Positions 28,578 through 37,600 of a stretch of 40,987 nucleotides of DNA are shown piece by piece. Within the stretch, counting starts at the first letter, position 1, and every line of letters begins with the position of its first letter. The DNA comes from a virus. The stretch spans positions 1 through 40,987 of IMG/VR virus record IMGVR_UViG_3300019873_000002. The stretch is one strand, 5' to 3'. Below the pieces are notes generated by a model. It made no database searches, was not told where the DNA came from, and worked only from the letters and a program-made list of their open reading frames with translations. A program made the translations under genes and the position numbers.

Positions 28578-29930
28578 ATGGTAGTAAAATTCGTTCAAGC
28601 GCAAAATTTCTTCTTAGCTGGAGCGGGCGCAGTAACAGGAGCAACAACTATTGTTCTAAAATCTTTTCTAGGTATTAACGGAACAGCATTAACAATGACT
28701 GATTTTGGAGATATTGGTTTTGCGACGCTTGAACCAGGCAATAACACACAAGAAGAACAAATAAGTTTTACAGGAGTTACACAAAATGCAAACGGGACAG
28801 CTACACTTACAGGAATTTCCTCCGTTCTTTTTATTAGTCCTCATACTACCACATCAGGGATTCTAAAAACACATCCAGGTTCAGCTACTCTTGTTATCTC
28901 AAACACTTCTGGTTTCTACAATCAATTCTTTCTTCAGGGAACGGCTGTCGGTCCCGCTTCCTCCACCGACAATGCCATAGTTCGCTTTAATGGGACAACA
29001 GGCAAATTATTACAAGACAGCGCATTAACAATCCTTGATTTATCAGTGAATGATTTAGGAGTTGTTCCTCCAACTAGAGCTGGTCAAGGAATAAATTTGA
29101 CTATTGCGGGTGGAAATTCAACTGATGGAGCAAGCGGAGGATTGATTTTAGCGGGAGCTGACAGTGTAGGAGCTAATGATGGAGCAGAAGGAAAATTAAA
29201 AGGAGGAAAGGGTGGTGCGACTGGTGCTGGTGGTCCCGCATATCTTTTAGGAGGAACTGGCGGTGGTACAAATGGTGCTGGTGGTCCTGTTATTGTTCAA
29301 GGAGGAGATGGTGCTGTGAGTGGTGGTGCTGGTGGTGCCGCTAATATTTATGGTGGTACTGCAAAAGGTGGAAATTCTAATGGAGGGGGAGTTAATATTT
29401 TTGGAGGTATAAAAACTGGTTCAGGAGTTAGAGGACAAATATATCTTTATCCTGATGCCAATTCTTCTTATGCTGCTATTCTTGATTTAGATTCTATTGT
29501 TTCATCATTCAAAACTTTCACCCTCCCTAATCAGTCAGGAATATTCCTTCTTGAAGAATTAGTTTCTACAACTTGCACAGTTTCTACTAATGACTTAATA
29601 GCAAATTTTGATTTAACAACTATTCTAGCAGGTTCAACCGAATCAATTATCGTCTCTGCTATTTGTCAATTATCGTCAACTAATTTTACTACCAATATAA
29701 TATTAGGTAGAGCATCGGCTGGTGTTACTCCAACTGGCAATACTTCAATTCTTTTGGTTAACGGTCAAAGTATTGCTTTTTCAAAGTCAGCAGGAAGCAC
29801 ACCAACAGGAATAGCGGTAATTATGACTTCCGCTACTAATCTAAGAGTTACGAATACTTATGGTTCAACACCAGGAGCTGGAGGAGCAGCAAAATTAAAA
29901 ATAATAATTCAAAATTTCCCAAATATATAA
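28578..29930 (+). CDS. Fibre protein with glycine-rich (polyglycine II-like) block
   Basis: 450 residues. The N-terminal ~120 residues look like a virion-attachment domain, then TDNAIVRFNGTTGKLLQDS is a recurrent phage fibre segment, also present as a relative in the 34645 fibre. Residues about 175-285 are Gly-rich with short hydrophobic breaks (GGPAYLLGG, GGPVIVQGG, GGAANIYGG, GGGVNIFGG), similar to the polyglycine II sandwich of the T-even-like gp38 adhesins. A C-terminal beta domain follows. Likely a receptor-binding or fibre protein. Confidence 0.65.
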   Translation: MVVKFVQAQNFFLAGAGAVTGATTIVLKSFLGINGTALTMTDFGDIGFATLEPGNNTQEEQISFTGVTQNANGTATLTGISSVLFISPHTTTSGILKTHPGSATLVISNTSGFYNQFFLQGTAVGPASSTDNAIVRFNGTTGKLLQDSALTILDLSVNDLGVVPPTRAGQGINLTIAGGNSTDGASGGLILAGADSVGANDGAEGKLKGGKGGATGAGGPAYLLGGTGGGTNGAGGPVIVQGGDGAVSGGAGGAANIYGGTAKGGNSNGGGVNIFGGIKTGSGVRGQIYLYPDANSSYAAILDLDSIVSSFKTFTLPNQSGIFLLEELVSTTCTVSTNDLIANFDLTTILAGSTESIIVSAICQLSSTNFTTNIILGRASAGVTPTGNTSILLVNGQSIAFSKSAGSTPTGIAVIMTSATNLRVTNTYGSTPGAGGAAKLKIIIQNFPNI

Positions 29931-30014
29931 ATGAAACTAAATTGGTTAGCGATAATGTTTTATGGAATATATGGATTGATAATTTTATTTATAATTTATT
30001 TGATAATTAGATGA
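29931..30014 (+). CDS. Single-span membrane microprotein, 27 aa
   Basis: Starts MKLNWLAIMFYGIYG and continues as one hydrophobic helix to a final Arg. It begins directly after the fibre stop and overlaps the next gene by 4 bases (ATGA). Possibly a membrane or ejection helper. Unrecognised. Confidence 0.45.
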   Translation: MKLNWLAIMFYGIYGLIILFIIYLIIR

Positions 30015-30355
30015 ACAAAACAATTTCCCCGATAATTTTAACGAGTCGTCCCGCCCAGAAACATCTGGACAAAATTAGAGTTGAACATTCTACTCTTTTA
30101 GATTCTATGCAGAATCAACAAATGAAGAATGAACAGTTTACACAAAATGAAAAGATGGAAAAACAAATACAAGATACAGAAAGAAATACTCAAACCTTAG
30201 AAAGAGATACTTTTAATCAAAAAACGTCTTTAGATAATCAAAAAATGGCTGCTGATAATGAGAAAAGCAAAATTGAAACAGAAACAAGACGACTTTCGGA
30301 AATTAACAAACAGAAAGAGCTTGAGATTAAGGAAAAAGCATTAAGTATGGAATAA
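30011..30355 (+). CDS. Coiled-coil protein before the ejection genes, 114 aa
   Basis: After a short Pro-containing start, almost the whole protein is a polar coiled coil (QNQQMKNEQFTQNEKMEKQI and onward) rich in Gln, Asn, Lys and Glu. It may be a tail-assembly or ejection chaperone. No family recognised. Confidence 0.5.
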   Translation: MNKTISPIILTSRPAQKHLDKIRVEHSTLLDSMQNQQMKNEQFTQNEKMEKQIQDTERNTQTLERDTFNQKTSLDNQKMAADNEKSKIETETRRLSEINKQKELEIKEKALSME

Positions 30356-30358
30356 TTT

Positions 30359-32131
30359 ATGCCAACACAATACGCAGGAGGTAAAGCTCCAAATGACCCA
30401 AGTAATAAATTTAATACAAAGACAGGATTACCAAACTCAAACTATAAAGGTGGGTCCAATTCCAATTCCAATTCCAATTCCAATTCCAATTCCAGTTCTA
30501 GTGGAAGTTCAACTTCAGTTACCAAAAATCAAGCAATAGCAGGTATAAATGCTTCAAATGCTAATGCAGCTACTAAAGTTTTGGCTATTAAAGACTTAGA
30601 TAAATATTATCCTTCTGACACAGCAGGCACTTTAGGTTCTAGTGGCTCTACTGCTGGTTCAAACACTTACAAAGTAACTAATAATGCAATTCCCACTTAT
30701 GGAGAGAACTCTGCTTCGGTTAAAGCATTACAACAATCTTTGAACGCTAAAGGAGCAAATCTAAAAGTTGATGGCATGTACGGACCCTTAACTGCCGCTG
30801 CTGTAACACAATTTGGTGGAAGTTCAACTACTCAACCAGATGATACAAAAAAAACACCTGAAGCCACTATTAGTCCTGAACAGAAAATAATCAACGACAA
30901 TCAAGCAAAAATAGCCAAAATTCAGCAACAAAATGATGATGCTTACAATAAGTTCGTCAAAGATACTAACGCCATTACGAGAGGTTCTGTCCCACTCAAC
31001 TCAACGCAACAGGCACAAGTTGACCAGGTGCGACAATCGTTTCAAGATTTAATCGGTACTCAAAATCTTGCGAACACTGCGGCAGTGGGAAGTGCCTCTG
31101 TCCGTGGCTATCAAACGGGAAGTGAATACGACCCTAGTTTTCAAACCAAAGTAATAGGTAGTATATTCACCGCAGGACAACAAAAAATTGCAAATCTAAA
31201 TGTACAAATGGCAGGAGCTGTTGGAGCATTAACTGAAGCATTTAAAAATGACAATATCAAAGCAGTTAAAGATGCCTACGATGCTTATAAAGAATACGAA
31301 AAGGAACGAACTGATATTTTGCAAAAAACAATAGAAACTACTCAAGCTGCTATTGATAAAGTGAGAGACCAGCAATTAACATTAAATGCAGCAGCTGCGA
31401 CGGATGCACGAACTTATTTAAGAGGATTAACCAATTCAGCACTAGAAAATGGGGATAAAGCTGCATTTATAGGTCTTTCAAAGATAAATGTACCAGTTGC
31501 AAGCTCTCCAACATTTCAACAAGACTTGCAGGACTTTAATGATGAAGTTAGTAAATATGCGGGAGATATGAAAGTTAATCCAATGGATGCTTTGGACATA
31601 GAATTTAAGAGAGCACAGATAAATAAAATTTATGCTGATATTGCGGAAGCCAAGAATACAGCAAGTTCAACTGGAACAATAAGTGGAAAACCTCAAAATA
31701 GTTCACAAGCATCCGCAAATGGATATGCCGATAGATTAAATGAATCTGACGCTATCATAAGTAAGATAGGTAATCAGTTTGCTGGAAATATAAGTTTTGG
31801 TGGTTCGCTCCCTAATCAACTTCAAAGTTCAGATAGACAAATGTATGAACAAGCTAAAAGGAATTTTATCAATGCTGTTCTCCGTAGAGAATCAGGAGCG
31901 GCTATTTCAGAAAGTGAATTTAGTAGTGCGGAAAAACAATATTTTCCACAAGCGGGAGACAGTCCAGCAGTTTTAACACAGAAATTAGCATCCAGAAATA
32001 CCACTATAAATAATCTTTATAGAGAAGCAGATGTGCGAAGACCAGTTTTGCCAGGGCAGATAATTCAAAGTGATACTGGCGTTAAATATAGGGTCGGATT
32101 AGACGGGGAAACACTTGAAGAAATAAAATGA
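30359..32131 (+). CDS. Probable ejection / virion protein with peptidoglycan-binding domain
   Basis: 590 residues. The N-terminus has a Ser/Asn low-complexity linker encoded by a hexanucleotide repeat. Residues about 120-155 (SVKALQQSLNAKGANLKVDG then YGPLTAAAV) match PG_binding_1, so the protein probably touches the cell wall. A helical body follows and then a C-terminal RNFINAVLRRESGAAISESEF / QYFPQAGDSP segment that I associate with phage DNA-transfer or internal virion proteins. No lysozyme catalytic motif is visible. Confidence 0.6.
   Translation: MPTQYAGGKAPNDPSNKFNTKTGLPNSNYKGGSNSNSNSNSNSNSSSSGSSTSVTKNQAIAGINASNANAATKVLAIKDLDKYYPSDTAGTLGSSGSTAGSNTYKVTNNAIPTYGENSASVKALQQSLNAKGANLKVDGMYGPLTAAAVTQFGGSSTTQPDDTKKTPEATISPEQKIINDNQAKIAKIQQQNDDAYNKFVKDTNAITRGSVPLNSTQQAQVDQVRQSFQDLIGTQNLANTAAVGSASVRGYQTGSEYDPSFQTKVIGSIFTAGQQKIANLNVQMAGAVGALTEAFKNDNIKAVKDAYDAYKEYEKERTDILQKTIETTQAAIDKVRDQQLTLNAAAATDARTYLRGLTNSALENGDKAAFIGLSKINVPVASSPTFQQDLQDFNDEVSKYAGDMKVNPMDALDIEFKRAQINKIYADIAEAKNTASSTGTISGKPQNSSQASANGYADRLNESDAIISKIGNQFAGNISFGGSLPNQLQSSDRQMYEQAKRNFINAVLRRESGAAISESEFSSAEKQYFPQAGDSPAVLTQKLASRNTTINNLYREADVRRPVLPGQIIQSDTGVKYRVGLDGETLEEIK
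30455..30496 (+). repeat. Hexanucleotide tandem repeat (TCCAAT)
   Basis: Six perfect TCCAAT copies (30455-30490) and a seventh with one change (TCCAGT). They encode an Asn-Ser linker. The 6-base unit keeps the reading frame when the copy number changes, so it can vary linker length. Confidence 0.9.
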
Positions 32132-33606
32132 AAATAACAGACTTAAAAAATTATAAAGTGTTGCCAGGAGTTTATAGTCCAGTTTCGGTAACTCAACAAA
32201 CACAACCAAAAAAGTCATTTGGTGAGAATTTTGTTGATACTGCTTTAAATACTGGAACTAACATAACTAATTTCCTAGGTGGAAAGGCAGTCGCTGATAC
32301 TTTTGGTTCTGAATTAGCAAAAATAGGAAAAAGCCAACAGGAAAAAGACATCATTTCACGAGAACAACCAGGTATTAAAGAAACTATTGGTAGTGGTATT
32401 CAATTAGGAGCTAACTTTTTGCCTGGAGCTGGTGTAGGAGCAAGTCTGGCAACTAAAATAGCTGTTGGGGCGGCTACTGGACTTGCGTTTGATGTTGGTT
32501 CGCAACTGCAGGATAAAGATAAAAAAATATCTGACATACACCCAGGAATAGGGACGCTTGTTGGTGGCGTATTGCCTGTCGGTGGAGCTGTTATAGGATT
32601 AGGTGCAAAAATAATAGGCAGGTTATTTAAAGGATTGGGCTCTGGTCTTTCTGGTGTTTCAACTAAAACCATTGATACTATACTAGAAAATCCAAAGGTC
32701 GCACAGGAAGTAACTAACGCTATTGCTAAAGAGGGCGGTAGTAAAATCCTTGAAAAGAACGCCAAACAAATAATAAATGGCGTATCGACTATCAGACAAC
32801 AAGCAAGAAAAGCGTTTGGAGAGGGATTAGAAACTTTATCCGAGACCGATATTGCTCCAAAAACATTTAGAGATAGTGTTCAAAAAACCCTTGATAAATA
32901 TGGTGTTTTTATTGAAAAAGGGAAAAAAGTATTGAGTGGAGTTGAATTTACTGACCCAAAAAATATCGCAAAAGCATCTGAACTTATTGACAGACTTTCA
33001 AATGTAAAGCTAGATGGAAAATCATTGAGAAAGTTGGCAGATGATATAGAAAATTCTGCATTTAAGGTAGCAACAAGTGACGAACGCTTGTCTTATAATG
33101 TTTTTGTTAAAGATTTATCTACCGCATTAAAAGATTCTATTTCAGCTTCTACGCCAAAACTGTCCGAAATAAATAAAGCATTTTCTCAAGATATGCAGTT
33201 AGTAGAAGCAGTAGAAGATATATTTGGCAAGGTGGATTATAAAAATCTTTCTGAAGTAGTCAAAGCATCAAAAAAACTTGAGGCATTATTTGCTCAAAAA
33301 GGATTAGCACCCGATGTTATAGATAATTTCTTGAAAAGAATCGGAATTAACCCATCTGACTTCAAGGTAAGTGAAGCAGTCAGACAGATAACTGATAAGA
33401 CTACGGGTGGCAATACGAAAGGACTTACATTTGGTGAAATAATGCAACAAGTAACGAGTTCGGTAATTACACCTCAACTTATAAGAGATATTTCAATTAA
33501 AACGGGAATCGCTGATAAAGCATTGACTCCTCTTTTGAAGTCCTTGAAGGGTCTTTCTCCCGCTTTGCAGAAGACCCTAATACAAGCTCTCCTACAAGTC
33601 CAATGA
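32128..33606 (+). CDS. Probable DNA-ejection protein with hydrophobic glycine segments
   Basis: 492 residues. Residues about 90-175 hold Gly/Ala-rich hydrophobic stretches (ATKIAVGAATGLAFDVG, GTLVGGVLPVGGAVIGLGAK) able to enter membranes. The rest is helical and charged. This build, and a place between a peptidoglycan-binding virion protein and the fibres, fit an internal virion protein that forms part of the DNA channel during injection. It overlaps the previous gene by 4 bases. The C-terminus may have been changed by the homing endonuclease next to it. Confidence 0.55.
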   Translation: MKITDLKNYKVLPGVYSPVSVTQQTQPKKSFGENFVDTALNTGTNITNFLGGKAVADTFGSELAKIGKSQQEKDIISREQPGIKETIGSGIQLGANFLPGAGVGASLATKIAVGAATGLAFDVGSQLQDKDKKISDIHPGIGTLVGGVLPVGGAVIGLGAKIIGRLFKGLGSGLSGVSTKTIDTILENPKVAQEVTNAIAKEGGSKILEKNAKQIINGVSTIRQQARKAFGEGLETLSETDIAPKTFRDSVQKTLDKYGVFIEKGKKVLSGVEFTDPKNIAKASELIDRLSNVKLDGKSLRKLADDIENSAFKVATSDERLSYNVFVKDLSTALKDSISASTPKLSEINKAFSQDMQLVEAVEDIFGKVDYKNLSEVVKASKKLEALFAQKGLAPDVIDNFLKRIGINPSDFKVSEAVRQITDKTTGGNTKGLTFGEIMQQVTSSVITPQLIRDISIKTGIADKALTPLLKSLKGLSPALQKTLIQALLQVQ

Positions 33607-33722
33607 CAAAAAGCCCTATAAAACCTAATATAAACGCCTTTATTACCAAATATACTATAAATGTAACCATACCTCTAATATAGCATATAGCCAATAAAAA
33701 TGCAAGTTTGTCAAGTTTTTTA

Positions 33723-33728
33723 TATAAT
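33723..33728 (+). promoter_or_regulatory. -10 box before the homing endonuclease gene
   Basis: TATAAT, then 8 bases, then ATG (33737), so the mRNA is probably leaderless. This would let the mobile gene be expressed alone. No good -35 box is visible. Confidence 0.4.
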
Positions 33729-33736
33729 TAACCATT

Positions 33737-34630
33737 ATGAGAAAAAGACCACTAACCGAAGCACATAAGCAAAAAATAAGTATGGCAAAGCGAGGAATTA
33801 CCACTAGAAAAGGATTTTTTCTTTCTGAAGACCACAAAAGAAAAATTGGACTAGCAAATTCCATTGCTTTGAAAGGCAGACATTTTTTTCCTATAAATGA
33901 ATTTGAAAAAGGACATCAGCCATGGAATAAAGGTATTTTATCAAACGAAGTAACGAAACAAAAAATTAGGGAAAAATTACTTGGTTACAAACATACTGAA
34001 CAAGCAAGAAAGAATATGTCGGATGCAAAAAAAGGATTTATTTTCACAGAGAAACATAGAAAAAATATCAGTATAGCAAAAGTAATTTCAGGATATTCTC
34101 ATTCTAAAGAAACAAAAGAAAAAATACGACACGCTACTCTAAAACAAGAAAATTTTAATCGTTTGGGAATGTTAGGTAAAAAACATACATTTGAATGGAA
34201 AAAAAATATGAGTGAATTTCACATTGCTCATCCAAATAAACATTTCAAAAATACTTCTATTGAAATTAAAATTCAGAATGAATTGATAGAAAATAAAATA
34301 CCATTTATAAAACAAACTGGAGTAGAAAAAGTTGCCGTGGTGGATTTCTTCTTACCTGATTTTAACGTTGTAATCCAATGTGATGGTTGCTACTGGCATA
34401 ATTGTTTGGAACACAATCCTAAACATCATATAGAAGCTCGCCAAAGAGATATAACCCAAACTGCGAAATTAGAAGCCAGGGGTGTCAAAGTATTTCGTTT
34501 CTGGGAACACGACATAAACAAATCGCCGAATGAATGTATTAAAAGTGTATTGAATTATCTATTAAAATATCAAGGAGCTGGAATTAGTGCGGCGGCTGTG
34601 GCGGGTGCTAAGTTATTAAGAAAGAAATAG
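33737..34630 (+). CDS. Homing endonuclease, NUMOD3 repeats plus Vsr-like EDxHD nuclease
   Basis: 297 residues. The first ~150 residues contain repeated NUMOD3-like DNA-binding units (LSEDHKRKIGLAN, FTEKHRKNISIAK, HSKETKEKIRHA). The C-terminal nuclease shows TSIEIKIQNEL, VVDFFLPDFNVVIQCDGCYW and FRFWEHD, the EDxHD pattern of the very-short-patch-repair-like homing endonuclease family (I-Bth0305I type). The last 20 residues (GAGISAAAVAGAKLLRKK) are of different, GC-richer composition and may be a captured tail of the neighbouring gene. It is inserted between ejection and fibre genes. Confidence 0.85.
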   Translation: MRKRPLTEAHKQKISMAKRGITTRKGFFLSEDHKRKIGLANSIALKGRHFFPINEFEKGHQPWNKGILSNEVTKQKIREKLLGYKHTEQARKNMSDAKKGFIFTEKHRKNISIAKVISGYSHSKETKEKIRHATLKQENFNRLGMLGKKHTFEWKKNMSEFHIAHPNKHFKNTSIEIKIQNELIENKIPFIKQTGVEKVAVVDFFLPDFNVVIQCDGCYWHNCLEHNPKHHIEARQRDITQTAKLEARGVKVFRFWEHDINKSPNECIKSVLNYLLKYQGAGISAAAVAGAKLLRKK

Positions 34631-34632
34631 TA

Positions 34633-34638
34633 TATAAT
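34633..34638 (+). promoter_or_regulatory. -10 box directly before the large fibre gene
   Basis: TATAAT, 6 bases, then ATG (34645), again predicting a leaderless mRNA. Confidence 0.4.
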
Positions 34639-34644
34639 TAAAAA

Positions 34645-37600
34645 ATGGCAAAAGACTTCAAAAAATTACGCAAGATATTCCAAGATGACCCTTCTATGAC
34701 TCAGCAATTAAATGCTGAAGAACAAACTCAACTTTTAAAAGACATGAAAGCAGGCAGTCAAGATAACTTCTTGCAATCGTTGAAAACTGTCTTTAAAGGA
34801 GATACTGGAGAACCTTTAACTTGGGAACAATTAACCGATGAACAAAAGTTAGAAATCAAAGGCGAAAAAGGAGATGTCGGAGAAATGGGACCAATGGGTC
34901 CGATGGGTCCCACAGGTCCGCAAGGAGAAAGTATTGTTGGTCCCAAAGGCGACAGAGGTGCTGACGGAATTGATGGCATTGGAAAAGATGGCAAGGACGG
35001 GTCACCTGACACAGGTGAACAAATTGTTGCCAAACTAAATACATTAGATAATGTCCTTGATAGTAAAGTCATTATTGGATATGAAAATAGTGATGTAATA
35101 ATCGCTAAAATAAAATCCCAAAAGTTAGAATTAAAGGACATCAAGAATATGCCTCTCAATATGTCCGATATGAGATGGCATGGAGGAGGAATTTCAAACA
35201 TTACTGATTTAATTCAACAAGGAACCAATGTAACTATTACTGGACTTGGAACAACCGCAAGTCCTTATATAATAAATTCTAGCGGTGGTGGCGGTACAGG
35301 AGATGTTACAGGTCCCGCCTCAGCGACCAATAACGCTTTAGCCCGTTACGATGGAGTTACAGGCAAAATAATTAAAAACAGTGTTGCCACTTTAAGTGAT
35401 AATGTTTTAACCTTAACCGCCAATACTCCAGGGATTATTCTAAGCAACACTGCAGGTCCGACAGATGAGAAGAACTTTGAAATACTCTCCACCGCAGGAA
35501 AATTGAGTTTTATCTCACGTAGCGACTCACTGATAGACAATGCCATTTTAGGCGTGTGGCACCCTAATGGAGACCTGGAAGTAACAGGCTCTCTTTCTTC
35601 AATAAAAGGAGTGGCTTATACCTTCCCAGGCAGTCAAGGAGCTGCCAATACAGTTTTAACTAACAATGGCAGTGGAGCACTCTCCTGGACTGCTGTAACA
35701 GGAGAGGGCACGACTGTAGCTAATGGTCTTGTCTTAGATGGCACAGCTATTAGTTTTGCTCAATCTACTAATTATCCAACTTCATATATTCCTTACGCTA
35801 CCGGCACTACCACTATGGGCTTTGCGTCAGGATTATTGTGGAATGATTCAACCCATTATCTGACATTAGATTCACCAACTTTCCCTTATGCCGGAGGATT
35901 AAATCTCAATAGAGGGGGAAGTATAGTGGTTACTCTTACAAATACAGGTGTATTAACACTACCTGGTCTTAGTTACAATGCAGTGGGTGGTTTAACTATT
36001 ACAGGTAACTCTCCTAGCTTATTTCTAACTAACGTCGGGGGAGCATCAAATAAAAAGAACTTTACAGTCTCTAGCGGAGATGATGCTCTGCAATTTACTT
36101 GGTATGACGATACTATCGGGTCATCACTGCGATTAGGTAACTTCAATCCTGCTGGAGATTTGACCTTGACTCGTTCTCTCATCACTCCACAACTCGTTTT
36201 CAGTCAATCAGTTTTAACCTATGGAGCGACCACCAACATAAACTTCGACGGCAATGCTTTTCAGACACTTTCTCTTACAGGTAACGTAACTTTTACCACT
36301 TCTAATCTAGCGGTAGGCAAGTCGGTAACGCTCAAAATACTTTGTGATGGCACTTCACGCACTTTCACTTTCCCTGCTTGGATTTGGACTGGTGTCGCTC
36401 CTACGTCGATAGCCATAGGCAAGGTAGCCATGCTTACGCTTTATTCTTCAGGCACCACAAACGCAGGAGTCGTTGCTTATTACAGTGAGCAAGACCTATC
36501 AGGTTCAGCAGGCACAGTTACCGCAGTATCAATCGCTACCGCTAATGGTTTTAGTGGCACTTCATCTGGCGGCGCAACTCCCGCTCTCACAATTATCGCT
36601 GGAGCAATCACTCCAACTTCAGTCAATGGAGTCTCTGCCGCAACAATGGCATTCTTAGATGCGACAAGTTCCGTGCAAACACAGTTAAATGCGAAAGGTG
36701 TCGGGTCTGTAACAAGCGTTGCTCTTACTGTTCCTTCCATTTTGTCTGTGTCTGGTTCGCCCATCACCACCAGCGGAACACTAGCTGTTACGCTTGCAAA
36801 TCAAACTGCCAACACTGGTTTGATGGGTCCAACCACGGGCTCCGCTGCCGCCCCTACCTTCAGGAGTCTTGTAGCCGCCGACATTCCCGCTATTGCTGAA
36901 AGCGGAGTTACAAACCTGACAACGGACCTGTCAACGCTCACGACGAACGTAGCTGCGAAGCTACCCCTCGCTGGCGGCACGTTGACGGGCAATTTGCTGT
37001 TCACCGACAACCTCTACGACATCGGCGCAAGCGGGGCGACGAGGCCGAGAAATGTTTATGCGGGGACATCGTTTATTGGACCTGCTGGAAGCGTCTCGGT
37101 TCCGCAATTTTCTTCTACAAACGACACTACGAGCGGTTTGTGGTGTGCTTCCAATAAACCCCGGTTGATAGTTGGTGGAGTACAGATTTTAGAAGCCAAT
37201 ACTATCGGAGTAACATTAATCGGTTCAGCGCTTAGTTATGGGTTTGGTGGCTCCGTTCCCGATTTGATTTTGACCAGAGAATCCGCCGCAGTTCTACAAC
37301 TTGGTCAAGACTCCGCTACTCCCATCGCCCAAACACTGAAAGGTTGCGATGCCAGGGCTGGAACCGATACAAATACTGTAGGCGGTAATCTTACTCTAGC
37401 AGCAGGACGACCCACTGGTTCAGCACTAGGCGGTTCACTACTTTTCCAAACCGCACCTGCTGGTTCAACAGGCACAGTGGCAGGGACGTTGACGACAAGG
37501 TTGACGATTGATTCTACTGGCAACGTCGGGATTGGGACAACGGCGCCTCCGGTGAAATTAACTGTAAGTGCGGACGGTTCTACTCCTGCCTCGTCAATGT

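Noticed and set aside
33497-33694. Leftward 65-codon frame with a membrane-span-like N-terminus (MVTFIVYLVIK...)
   Set aside because: It is antisense to the end of the ejection gene, is the only leftward candidate in this half, and I see no promoter. The hydrophobic part may be chance from AT-rich DNA, but a small membrane protein is not excluded.
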